DNA from: Flavobacterium sp. FEMGT703F
GTDB lineage: Bacteria; Bacteroidota; Bacteroidia; Flavobacteriales; Flavobacteriaceae
DNA length: 64,000 nucleotides
NCBI GenBank assembly: GCA_002786385.1
Contig: PGCN01000012.1
Span: 248,001-312,000 of the forward strand
Direction of reading: 5' to 3'
This document shows positions 35,208-42,801 of this stretch, one piece after another. The position numbers and the translations under genes are program-made. The notes under the pieces were generated by a model that was not told the DNA's origin, made no database searches, and saw only the letters and a program-made list of their open reading frames with translations. The first letter of the stretch is position 1; each line of letters opens with the position of its first letter.

Positions 35208-35543
35208 CTACCCTTTCAACTCCATTTTCTCCGCAAAGTAATCACAAAAATCCTTCATAGTATCCACCATTTTTTCATCGCCGGTTGCTCGTTGAAACGT
35301 ATCTGCCATGGCCACTAAGGTTTGATGGAAAAACTTTTTCATTTCATCTACCGGCATATCTTTGGTCCACAAATCAATACGAAGGGTTTCTTGCGCATTG
35401 CTGTCCCAAATAGACAACATCAAGGCTTTGGCTTCTTCTTGATCAACTCCGCCGTCTTGAGCCGTCCATGTGAGTTTTTCGGGAATTCTGTTTTCGTCGA
35501 GTTCGACGTTGAATTTTATTTCGGATTTGATGGTATTACTCAT
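35208..35543 (-). CDS. gldC: gliding motility protein GldC
   Basis: A 111-residue soluble protein matching GldC of gliding Flavobacterium (SEIKFNVELDENRIPEKLTW, DLWTKDMPVDEMKKFFHQTL, FCDYFAEKMELKG). GldC supports gliding in F. johnsoniae, where it is not strictly essential; its biochemistry is unknown. The ATG at 35543 is chosen because the 15 further upstream codons run into gldB and are not family sequence. It overlaps the end of gldB by 8 nt, the usual gldB-gldC pair. Confidence 0.93.
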   Translation of the reverse strand: MSNTIKSEIKFNVELDENRIPEKLTWTAQDGGVDQEEAKALMLSIWDSNAQETLRIDLWTKDMPVDEMKKFFHQTLVAMADTFQRATGDEKMVDTMKDFCDYFAEKMELKG

Positions 35544-36501
35544 TTTTCTTAGGTTTATATTTTGATCTATCGAAGATTTGTTTGGCATCCATTTTTAGCA
35601 TTTCCTGCAAACTCACTTCGTTATTTTCCATGAAGGAGCGGACAATTTGCCATCCGATCCACTGTCCTATTCTACCCGGCGATTCATTGTCAATTTCGAG
35701 ATAGAACTTGGAAAACGGGGCCATGTTGACAAAACGATTCTCTAGTTTGGCATCGGTACTGAACAACAAATCTTCTTCTATAAAATAGCGCCAAATGTAA
35801 CTTTCATTTTCTTGACTCCAAGTAATTTGCTCCGGCGTATATCCCATTTTTTCGGCATCTGTATAATCCGGCAGCATAATATCTTTCATATAAAGTTCCT
35901 TGCCGTAGTAAATCATATTGGCCAACAAGGTTTTCTCTGTAGGCGGCGGAATTTTTCGAACAGCAAAACTTGATACGATATCCGGCATCATTTGGCGCTC
36001 TTCAAAATTTTGTTTCAAATATTCCGGAAAAGTGTAAAATTGATGCGACTTCCCTAAGTACAGCTCCAAAGCGATAATTAATTTATCATCGGCATAAATG
36101 GCTTTGTTGTGATAATCCATTTCGGCTATAACAGTGTAAATTTTAGGCATCACCGTTTCCGGGAAATAGTATTTGAAATGTTTGAACAAGTCCTCTATCT
36201 CTGTAGTTTGCTTGTTAAAATCCGGGAATTTCTTTTGGACTTCAGCATACAATGCTCTCCAATCTTTATTTTGCATTTTATCAATCCAGACCGCATCCGG
36301 CGTGCCTTCGGGGAAAAAAAATGGGTACTCGGCTTTTAAATTGGCCAACTCGTTTGGTTTGGCTTCAAAAAAAGCTTGATCAAAACGGTCTACTTTCAAG
36401 GCAACCGGAATGGCTTCAACCGCTTTTTCCACCTTGGATTTCTTATCGCAGGAAACCATCAAAACAACCAGTAATACTATTGTGAAATACTTTTTCATCA
36501 T
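35536..36501 (-). CDS. gldB: gliding motility lipoprotein GldB
   Basis: A 321-residue lipoprotein with a lipobox (IVLLVVLMVSC, Cys at residue 18) followed by the GldB body (VDRFDQAFFEAKPNELANLKAEYPFFFPEG, GRIGQWIGWQIVRSFM). GldB is required for gliding in F. johnsoniae, where gld genes are linked to the type IX secretion motor. No other gld or type IX gene is in this window. It overlaps gldC by 8 nt and is divergent from nadE. Confidence 0.94.
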   Translation of the reverse strand: MMKKYFTIVLLVVLMVSCDKKSKVEKAVEAIPVALKVDRFDQAFFEAKPNELANLKAEYPFFFPEGTPDAVWIDKMQNKDWRALYAEVQKKFPDFNKQTTEIEDLFKHFKYYFPETVMPKIYTVIAEMDYHNKAIYADDKLIIALELYLGKSHQFYTFPEYLKQNFEERQMMPDIVSSFAVRKIPPPTEKTLLANMIYYGKELYMKDIMLPDYTDAEKMGYTPEQITWSQENESYIWRYFIEEDLLFSTDAKLENRFVNMAPFSKFYLEIDNESPGRIGQWIGWQIVRSFMENNEVSLQEMLKMDAKQIFDRSKYKPKKNE

Positions 36502-36528
36502 AGGGATTAAATATCAGAAAACAAGCAA

Positions 36529-36563
36529 TTGAAAGTTTGCGTTTTTTTACATTTGCAAATATA
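36529..36563. promoter_or_regulatory. overlapping divergent promoters of nadE and gldB
   Basis: Plus-strand TACATTTG (36548-36555, toward nadE) directly abuts minus-strand TATATTTG (36563-36556, toward gldB). Both match TAnnTTTG exactly. TTG at 36529-36531 is a possible -33 for nadE (16-nt spacing). The two promoters occupy the same DNA, so polymerase could bind only one at a time. Confidence 0.5.
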
Positions 36564-36594
36564 CATTTCAGTTTTTAAAAATTTTCATAAAAAA

Positions 36595-37401
36595 ATGGCT
36601 AAAAAAAGCAATCTTAAGGTAGGGGAAACTAATACCCATATTGTTTCATGGTTAAAGAATTACGCTACAATTGCAAAAGTAAATGGTTTTGTAGTAGGAA
36701 TTTCGGGCGGAGTTGACTCGGCAGTAACCTCAACTTTGTGTGCGCAAACCGGCTTGACTACCTGGTGTATTGAAATGCCGATACACCAAGACAGCAGTCA
36801 AGTGAGCCGTGGCAGAGAACATATTGAACAGTTGCAAAAGCGATTTCCGAATGTAAAACACGCGGAAGCGAATTTGACCGAAGTATTTGAAACGTTTAAA
36901 AAAGCGGTTCCGAGTTCGGAAGACGAAGGCAAATTGAATTTGTCTCTAGCCAATACAAGAGCTAGATTGCGAATGAGCACGTTGTATTATTTTGCCGGAA
37001 TTCATGGCTTATTGGTTGCCGGAACGGGGAATAAAGTGGAAGATTTTGGTGTTGGTTTTTACACTAAGTATGGGGATGGCGGTGTTGATTTGAGTCCGAT
37101 TGCCGATTTAATGAAAAGTGATGTGTATGCATTGGGAGCGTATTTAAAGATTCCTGAATCCATACAAAAAGCAGCACCAACCGATGGTTTGTTTGGCGAT
37201 TCGAGAACCGATGAAGACCAGTTAGGCGCCAGTTATGATGAATTAGAATGGGCTATGTTAGCCGCTGAAGCCGGAAAAAAAGCGACCGATTTTGAAGGCA
37301 GAAATAAAGAAGTTTTTGAGATATACAGTCGATTACATAAGATAAATCAGCATAAAATGAACCCTATACCGGTTTGTTTGATTCCTGAAATCTTTAAATA
37401 A
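36595..37401 (+). CDS. nadE: NAD synthetase (ammonia-dependent type)
   Basis: A 268-residue enzyme that amidates nicotinic acid adenine dinucleotide to NAD. The PP-loop GISGGVDSAVTS is near residue 37. Other NadE marks are NTRARLRMSTLYYFA, VAGTGNKVEDFGVGFYTKYGDGGVD and PTDGLFGDSRTDEDQLGASYDELE. There is no N-terminal glutaminase domain, so free ammonia or a separate donor is used. ATG 36595 is chosen because the 22 upstream codons overlap the promoter. Confidence 0.95.
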   Translation: MAKKSNLKVGETNTHIVSWLKNYATIAKVNGFVVGISGGVDSAVTSTLCAQTGLTTWCIEMPIHQDSSQVSRGREHIEQLQKRFPNVKHAEANLTEVFETFKKAVPSSEDEGKLNLSLANTRARLRMSTLYYFAGIHGLLVAGTGNKVEDFGVGFYTKYGDGGVDLSPIADLMKSDVYALGAYLKIPESIQKAAPTDGLFGDSRTDEDQLGASYDELEWAMLAAEAGKKATDFEGRNKEVFEIYSRLHKINQHKMNPIPVCLIPEIFK

Positions 37402-37484
37402 ATGCTATTTTTTTTAACATTTTAATAATATTATTTTTTAACTTTACAGTAAATTTCTATTAATTTTTATCAAATACCACAATT

Positions 37485-38114
37485 ATGATAAATGTATGTA
37501 TTGCGGATAACTTTCCGGTTGTACACTTTGGAATGAAAGCTTATTTTAAGGATCATCCTGAAATTAGCATCGTATCCAATGTAGGGAATTTTTTCATGGT
37601 CCCAGATGCTTTGAGAAACAAAGAAATTGACGTCCTAATTATAGACTTAGAGCTTGAAGGACTGAAGAGTATTTACGAAATCAAGTCGATCATTAGAAAC
37701 TTCCCGAAAACCAAAGTTATTGTTTTCAGTAGTTTGTCGGAGCAAATTTATGCGCCTAACGCCATTAAAGCCGGATGTGCAGGATATGTTCACAAGACAT
37801 CAAAACTTGAGAATTTAGGAATAACCATTGTGAAAGTTCACCAAGGGCAAATTATCCTAAATGAAGAAATCAAGAGAAACTTAGCGTTGATTGCTAAACA
37901 AAACAAATCGGAGCGTTTGTATCGAAAACTTTCGAACAGAGAAATCGAGGTGTTGCGTTTCCTAAGCGACGGTAAGAAAAACAATGAAATTGCTAAGATT
38001 TTAGCGCTTAACGAAAAAACCATCAGTACGCACAAGCTTCGTTTATTGACCAAACTCAACGTGACTAACTTAGTTGACTTGGTAAACAAAGCCAAAACAT
38101 TGGAAATCGTTTAA
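37485..38114 (+). CDS. NarL/LuxR-family response regulator
   Basis: A 209-residue regulator with an N-terminal receiver domain (phosphoacceptor Asp54 in LIIDLELEG, Ser/Thr in VFSSLSE, Lys104 in YVHKTSK) and a C-terminal LuxR helix-turn-helix (LSNREIEVLRFLSDGKKNNEIAKIL, EKTISTHKLRLLTKL). The usual paired acid near the N-terminus is Asp8-Asn9 instead of Asp-Asp, which may weaken Mg2+ binding. No histidine kinase is adjacent, so it is an orphan here. It shares a bidirectional terminator with the convergent dnaG. Confidence 0.9.
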   Translation: MINVCIADNFPVVHFGMKAYFKDHPEISIVSNVGNFFMVPDALRNKEIDVLIIDLELEGLKSIYEIKSIIRNFPKTKVIVFSSLSEQIYAPNAIKAGCAGYVHKTSKLENLGITIVKVHQGQIILNEEIKRNLALIAKQNKSERLYRKLSNREIEVLRFLSDGKKNNEIAKILALNEKTISTHKLRLLTKLNVTNLVDLVNKAKTLEIV

Positions 38115-38118
38115 AATT

Positions 38119-38147
38119 AAAAAACCCCGAAATTCGGGGTTTTTTTA
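38119..38147. terminator. bidirectional terminator between the LuxR regulator and dnaG
   Basis: AAACCCCGAA-A-TTCGGGGTTT is a nearly perfect palindrome, with A-rich sequence on the left and a T-run on the right, so it can stop transcription in both directions. Its right T-run overlaps the dnaG stop codon (38145-38147). Confidence 0.9.
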
Positions 38148-40124
38148 TAAGTATATGGAACGTATTCTTCCTATTTTATTGGTCAAACTCACTTTAAGCT
38201 TGTTGTAATCGTTGATCATTGTTTTAAGTTCTTCCAAATCGGTTTCCGGTTCCGCCTGAAACGAACCCATCAAATCTTGAATCAACTTATTGATTAAATA
38301 TTCCCGAAGCGAAATAATCGTTTCCGAAACATATTGCCCAACATTTTGCGTTTTGGTTTTGACATATATGTGTTTCGTTTCCCAATTATGAAGCAACTCT
38401 CTTTCTTCCGACATCAAAATATCAGTAACCACTTGGGAATGTTCCGGAGACAACTGCATCAGATAGTGTTCTACGTTAAACACCTCATTTTGGTTGTAAT
38501 ATTGAATTAAATCGCTGTATATCTCTTTAAAAGTCGGATGAGCCAATTCTACTTCATCTTCCTGTAAACTCAAATAAATTCTTTGGAAAACCTTGTAGGT
38601 ATTGGTCTCCTTCTCTTCTACCATTTCACCTTCTTCGTTGGCTTTTAAAATATAATCATCAAAATCCGCTTCTTGAGAACCGTAAAGCAACAGCATTTCG
38701 AGAATTTTACGTTCCAGTTCATAAATGATATTAACGCGTTCCTGACTGACTTGCGGTTCGTTCTTGACCACTTCAAAAGCCTTTTGCTCTTGCTTTTGTT
38801 TCTTTCCTGCTTCGGTAATGTCCTTTTGCACCAATTGCGCCAAAGTATTCAGTAAAACCTGCTCGGAAATATCCATGATACGCGCGGTTTCCTGTATGTA
38901 GATTTCGCGCTTAATCCGGTCCGGAATTTTAGAAATACTCACCACCATATCCCGAATCAAATCGGCTTTCTTAATCGGATCATTGTTCGCCTCGTTCATC
39001 AATAACGAAGCTTTGAACTGTATAAAATCTTTGGCGTTGTTTTCTAAATATTGTACTAAATCGTCGTACGAATTTTTTCGGGCAAAACTGTCCGGATCGT
39101 CGCCATCAGGAAAGGTACAGACTTTAACGTTCATACCTTCTTCCAAAATCAAATCGATACCTCTAATAGAAGCACGCAATCCGGCGGCATCTCCGTCAAA
39201 AAGCACCGTAATATTTTTGGTCAAGCGATTGATTAAGCGAATTTGATCCGGCGTTAAAGCCGTACCCGAGGACGCTACCACGTTTTCTATGCCGGCTTGG
39301 TGCAGCTGAATTACATCGGTATACCCTTCTACCAAATAACAATTATTTTGTTTGGCGATGGCTTGCTTGGCATGGAAAATCCCGTAAAGGACTTTGCTCT
39401 TATGGTAAATATCGCTTTCAGGTGAATTAAGGTATTTGGCTGCTTTTTTATCGTTGGTCAAAATACGGCCACCAAAGCCCAAATTTCTGCCGGACAAACT
39501 CTGGATTGGGAACATCACGCGACCTTTAAATCGGTCAAAATGCTTGCCGTCTTCACGCGTAATGGTTAATCCTACTTTCTCTAAAAACTCTAATTGATAG
39601 CCTTTAGACAGCGCTTCTTTGGTAAAGGCATCCCAAGTTTCGGGCGAATAACCCAAACCGAACTTGGCAATGGTTTCGTTGGTAAAACCTCTTTCTTTGA
39701 AATAAGACAAGCCAATGGCTTTGCCTTCTTCGGTGTTTAAAAGCGTGTCATGAAAATAGGTTTTGGCGAATTCCGAAACCAAATACAGACTTTCTTTTTC
39801 ATTGGCTTCTATTTTGTCTTCCAAAGAAACTTCAGTTTCTTCGATTTCAATATTGTATTTTTTGGCCAAATACCGAATGGCTTCCGGATAGGTGAAATGC
39901 TCGTGTTCCATCAGGAAAGTCACCACACTACCGCCTTTTCCGGAACTGAAATCTTTCCAAATTTGCTTCACGGGCGACACCATAAAAGACGGCGAGCGCT
40001 CATCGGAAAACGGACTCAACCCTTTAAAATTACTGCCCGCACGCTTGAGCTGAACGAAATCGCCAATGACTTCCTCTACTCGAGCAGTTTCAAAAACTTT
40101 GTCTATGGTTTCGCGGGTAATCAA
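38145..40124 (-). CDS. dnaG: DNA primase
   Basis: A 659-residue primase that makes RNA primers at the replication fork. The N-terminal domain aligns with the CHC2 zinc finger (FVQLKRAGSNFKGLSPFSDERSPSF), but all four zinc ligands are replaced (Ser37, Ser40, Asp58, Ser61). The RNA polymerase core is intact: YLVEGYTDVIQLHQAG with the TOPRIM Glu, and TVLFDGDAAG. A DnaB-binding helical C-terminus follows. The start is TTG at 40124, judged by the family N-terminus MITRETIDKVFE. Four 8-bp tandem repeats lie 6 nt upstream. Confidence 0.95.
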   Translation of the reverse strand: MITRETIDKVFETARVEEVIGDFVQLKRAGSNFKGLSPFSDERSPSFMVSPVKQIWKDFSSGKGGSVVTFLMEHEHFTYPEAIRYLAKKYNIEIEETEVSLEDKIEANEKESLYLVSEFAKTYFHDTLLNTEEGKAIGLSYFKERGFTNETIAKFGLGYSPETWDAFTKEALSKGYQLEFLEKVGLTITREDGKHFDRFKGRVMFPIQSLSGRNLGFGGRILTNDKKAAKYLNSPESDIYHKSKVLYGIFHAKQAIAKQNNCYLVEGYTDVIQLHQAGIENVVASSGTALTPDQIRLINRLTKNITVLFDGDAAGLRASIRGIDLILEEGMNVKVCTFPDGDDPDSFARKNSYDDLVQYLENNAKDFIQFKASLLMNEANNDPIKKADLIRDMVVSISKIPDRIKREIYIQETARIMDISEQVLLNTLAQLVQKDITEAGKKQKQEQKAFEVVKNEPQVSQERVNIIYELERKILEMLLLYGSQEADFDDYILKANEEGEMVEEKETNTYKVFQRIYLSLQEDEVELAHPTFKEIYSDLIQYYNQNEVFNVEHYLMQLSPEHSQVVTDILMSEERELLHNWETKHIYVKTKTQNVGQYVSETIISLREYLINKLIQDLMGSFQAEPETDLEELKTMINDYNKLKVSLTNKIGRIRSIYL

Positions 40125-40130
40125 AATAGA

Positions 40131-40162
40131 TTGTTAGATTGTTAGATTGTTAGATTGTTAGA
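40131..40162 (-). repeat. four tandem 8-bp repeats at the dnaG start
   Basis: TTGTTAGA on the plus strand (TCTAACAA on the minus) occurs four times without a break, ending 6 nt before the dnaG TTG start codon. The repeats occupy the leader position where a ribosome-binding site would be. Copy number could vary by slippage. Confidence 0.9.
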
Positions 40163-40201
40163 AATCATAAAAAAATCAAAGAGGGTAAATTTACACATTC
40201 A

Positions 40202-40226
40202 GAATTTAAAATTTAAAATTTAAAAT
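40202..40226. repeat. AT-rich tandem repeat
   Basis: Three imperfect units of ATTTAAA lie between the dnaG leader and the terminator of the ECF operon. Similar AT tracts flank the disrupted gene at 25225-25636. No function is apparent. Confidence 0.5.
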
Positions 40227-40262
40227 AAAAAAAGATGCTCCATTGCTGAAACATCTTTTTGA
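40227..40262 (-). terminator. terminator of the ECF sigma operon
   Basis: On the minus strand AAAAAGATG (40260-40252) pairs with CATCTTTTT (40237-40229) around a 14-nt loop, followed by TTTATTTTA. It lies 23 nt after the stop of the barrel protein gene. Confidence 0.8.
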
Positions 40263-40284
40263 AGTATAAACTAACCTAATCAAA

Positions 40285-41307
40285 TTAATTGAAGTCGAAG
40301 CGCACACCCAAGGAAATGTTGTTTTGCTTGATGGCGTTGTCTTTGAACATCGGATTCAAATCGTATTTCAAATACAAACTGGTTTCGCCGTAACCGATGT
40401 AAGTGCTCACACCGTAGATAAAATCGTTCACATTAAAATCGCCTTTTTCTTTTACTGAAATATCATTTCCGTCAAGTTCGTAGCATAACTTTTGTTTTGA
40501 TTTCACACGCATTCCGGCATAACCACCGATTCCGAAACGAACACTTTGATGCGTTCTGAAGATTTTTTTACCATCTTTTTCCTTGGCTTTGGTAAAGTCG
40601 AATTCCAAGTGAAGCGGAACAGTTACAAACACGTTGCGCAAACGAGAATCTTTAAGATTGTACCCGAAAGTCTCCAAGTTGGTTTGATCGCCATTGGTCA
40701 CAAATACACGGTTATCCGTTGGACGCAAGTTGTTGTACATTACCGACATCCCGTATTTTAAGTGCAACAAATTATGGTTTTTAAACAAGCGTGTATTCGA
40801 GGTAAAACCCCATTCGTAGAAGTGCGAACCCCAATATCTGAAATCGGAATTAGCCACACTGCCATCAGTCACCAAGTTGTTCACTCCGGCAGCGAAAACG
40901 AATTGAGAAGTAGTTCTTCTTTCACCCAAGATTTTGCGAATAGAATCGCGTTTGATGACTACAGAAAAGTAATGGTTTTTACCTTCTTTGATTTTCCCTT
41001 CTACTTTTTGATTCACCAATTCTTTCAATTCATCCTGCGCTTGACCAACGCGGGTTTCGATATTTTTGGAACGGGTTTCGGCTAAAAGCAACTTCTTGGC
41101 ATCGGCTTGTTCTTTGGTAATTGTTCCGGCTTCCAATTCTTTATTCACGGCTTCAATTTCAGCTTTAAGCGCTGCTTTTTCTTCTTTAGTAATGCTTTCA
41201 ATCTTTTCAGCTATAGCTCTAGCTTTGGCTTCAAAAGTTTCCTGTGCCATAGTTTTGTTTGCTAAAAGACATAGGAAGAGTGCTAAGTAAATGGTAAAAT
41301 TTCTCAT
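40285..41307 (-). CDS. exported protein with coiled coil and probable outer-membrane barrel
   Basis: A 340-residue protein not recognised by name. A signal peptide ends near NKTMAQ (about residue 21). Residues about 22-110 are a charged, helical, probably coiled-coil region (KEEKAALKAEIEAVNKELEAG). From about 130 onward there are alternating short strands ending in aromatic residues (SLGVRFDFN at the C-terminus), as in PorT-like outer-membrane barrels. It is the third gene of a unit with an ECF sigma factor and a probable anti-sigma, so it may be a target or a sensor of envelope state. That role is inference. Confidence 0.7.
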   Translation of the reverse strand: MRNFTIYLALFLCLLANKTMAQETFEAKARAIAEKIESITKEEKAALKAEIEAVNKELEAGTITKEQADAKKLLLAETRSKNIETRVGQAQDELKELVNQKVEGKIKEGKNHYFSVVIKRDSIRKILGERRTTSQFVFAAGVNNLVTDGSVANSDFRYWGSHFYEWGFTSNTRLFKNHNLLHLKYGMSVMYNNLRPTDNRVFVTNGDQTNLETFGYNLKDSRLRNVFVTVPLHLEFDFTKAKEKDGKKIFRTHQSVRFGIGGYAGMRVKSKQKLCYELDGNDISVKEKGDFNVNDFIYGVSTYIGYGETSLYLKYDLNPMFKDNAIKQNNISLGVRFDFN

Positions 41308-41337
41308 GGTAATTAATTTAAATATGATTAATGATTG

Positions 41338-42105
41338 CTATTCGTTGTTTCGGTTGGCCAATGCCACTTTCACTTCTTGGTAGTTTTTGTTGATTTTTTG
41401 GAGCATTTTTTCGCGGAAGCTGTACTCGACTTCGCCATCGACTTGTGACAGCAAGCTTTTAGCATCGACTTTTACCGTTGCCGTTTTGTTGGTTGATTCT
41501 TTGACTTTATGGTCTAAATCGGCTAACAAACTTTCGTCGGATTTGGCTTTGACTTCTTTTCGGATAACGATTTCTTTTTGCTCCATTATTTTGGGCAACT
41601 CTTTAAGTGCTACATCCGAAGAAACTTGGTATTCGATGGTTTTGTCTCTGATGATTTGATTGGATTTTGGTGATTGATTTTGGATTGAAACTCCTTGACG
41701 ATTAGTTCTTTTTTGTTGCCCTTCGACTGCGCTCAGGGTGACATTGTTGTGGGTTGTGGGTTGAACATCAGAAGCAGCTACTGCTTTATTTTGTTTTTGA
41801 CTTTCAACGATGGACGTAGTTCTGATTTCAGCAGGATTTTGAGCCGTATCGTTTTTAGTTTCCGTTCCTACTATTGTATTCGGAGTACTGATTACAGTAT
41901 CGTTTTGATTGAAAAAAAACAAACCAAGCGTTACTAAAACCAAAATACCGGCAGCAATAAACAAAAAGCCAAAAGGTTTTCTTGTTTTTTTTTCTTCGGC
42001 TACCGAAAGCATGGCATCCAATCGGTCCCAAGCTTGGGCGGACGGCTGAATTTCTCTGGCATTCAGTTGGTCTCTGAATTGTTTTTCTAATTTATTCGGT
42101 TCCAT
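41338..42105 (-). CDS. probable membrane anti-sigma factor
   Basis: A 255-residue protein: a cytoplasmic part (about 1-42, KLEKQFRDQLNAREIQPSAQAWDRLDAML), one membrane helix (about 43-65, GFLFIAAGILVLVTLGLFFF), then a low-complexity periplasmic part rich in Gln, Lys, Thr and Ser. It overlaps the ECF sigma gene by 14 nt, the usual sigma/anti-sigma layout. No ZAS zinc motif is seen. In the periplasmic part the segment TLSAVEGQ is encoded by the 26-bp dispersed motif at 41718-41743, so this piece probably came from a repeat. Confidence 0.7.
   Translation of the reverse strand: MEPNKLEKQFRDQLNAREIQPSAQAWDRLDAMLSVAEEKKTRKPFGFLFIAAGILVLVTLGLFFFNQNDTVISTPNTIVGTETKNDTAQNPAEIRTTSIVESQKQNKAVAASDVQPTTHNNVTLSAVEGQQKRTNRQGVSIQNQSPKSNQIIRDKTIEYQVSSDVALKELPKIMEQKEIVIRKEVKAKSDESLLADLDHKVKESTNKTATVKVDAKSLLSQVDGEVEYSFREKMLQKINKNYQEVKVALANRNNE
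41718..41743 (+). repeat. 26-bp dispersed motif inside a coding sequence
   Basis: These 26 bases, beginning GCCCTTCGACTGC and ending CAGGGTGACA, are identical to 17092-17117 and closely related to the minus strand of 3685-3710. Here they are read in frame on the minus strand as part of the anti-sigma protein (residues LSAVEG). The flanking arms seen in the intergenic copies are largely missing. Confidence 0.85.
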
Positions 42106-42652
42106 TGTGGTAATTTTTTAATTTAATGATGTGGTCTTGGAGCATTTTTCGAGCGTGTGACAATTGCGATTTCGAGGTACCTTCACTAATGTTCAGCATG
42201 GTCGCTATTTCGTGATGCTTGAATCCTTCAATAGCATACAAATTGAAAATCATACGATAGCCATCGGGTAAATTGTCAATTAAAAACTGAATATCTTCCA
42301 CCGAAAACTGACTTTCAATATTGTTATGTCGCTCTTCGAAATAAGTCTCGTCTTCAATAAACTTCACTTTCTTTTGCACTCGGATAAACGAAATACACTC
42401 GTTAATCATAATGCGGCGAATCCAACCTTCGAAACTGCCTTTGTGTTCAAAATTTTTCAGATTGGTAAACACTTTCATAAACGCCGTAATCATAATATCT
42501 TCCGCTTGGTGCACATCTTTAATGTACTGACGGCAAACACTCAGCATTTTAGGAGCGAATTTCGAATAAATCTGATGTTGTGCATGCCGATTGTTTTCGA
42601 CAGCCAATTCGATCAATTCTTTCTCGTCTTTATGTAAGTTGATTACTTTCAA
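42092..42652 (-). CDS. ECF-type RNA polymerase sigma factor
   Basis: A 186-residue sigma factor with region 2 (YSKFAPKMLSVCRQYIKDVHQAEDIMITAFMKVF, then GSFEGWIRRIMINECISFIR) and region 4 (LPDGYRMIFNLYAIEGFKHHEIATMLNISEGTSKSQLSHARKML), and no region 3. It heads a three-gene unit with a membrane anti-sigma and a barrel protein, suggesting an envelope-stress or surface response. Its upstream region has TGCAACC, 16 nt, then CGTCTA, a classical ECF promoter layout that could be recognised by the protein itself. Confidence 0.9.
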   Translation of the reverse strand: MKVINLHKDEKELIELAVENNRHAQHQIYSKFAPKMLSVCRQYIKDVHQAEDIMITAFMKVFTNLKNFEHKGSFEGWIRRIMINECISFIRVQKKVKFIEDETYFEERHNNIESQFSVEDIQFLIDNLPDGYRMIFNLYAIEGFKHHEIATMLNISEGTSKSQLSHARKMLQDHIIKLKNYHNGTE

Positions 42653-42679
42653 AACTATTGGTTAGTGTTTCTATTAGCA

Positions 42680-42708
42680 TAGACGAATGTCAATGAAAAA
42701 GGGTTGCA
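42680..42708 (-). promoter_or_regulatory. candidate autoregulated ECF promoter
   Basis: On the minus strand TGCAACC (42708-42702), a 16-nt spacer, then CGTCTA (42685-42680). AAC at -35 and CGTC at -10 are the hallmark elements of ECF sigma promoters and differ from the TAnnTTTG housekeeping type. The leader to the sigma gene ATG would be about 20 nt. Confidence 0.65.
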
Positions 42709-42801
42709 TCATCATTTGAAATTTTTTCAATTTGGAGATTCGAAAATTAAAAACCCCAGTAAAATAAAGGCTTTGCAGTGGCCAATATTTTTTTAAAAAA
42801 A

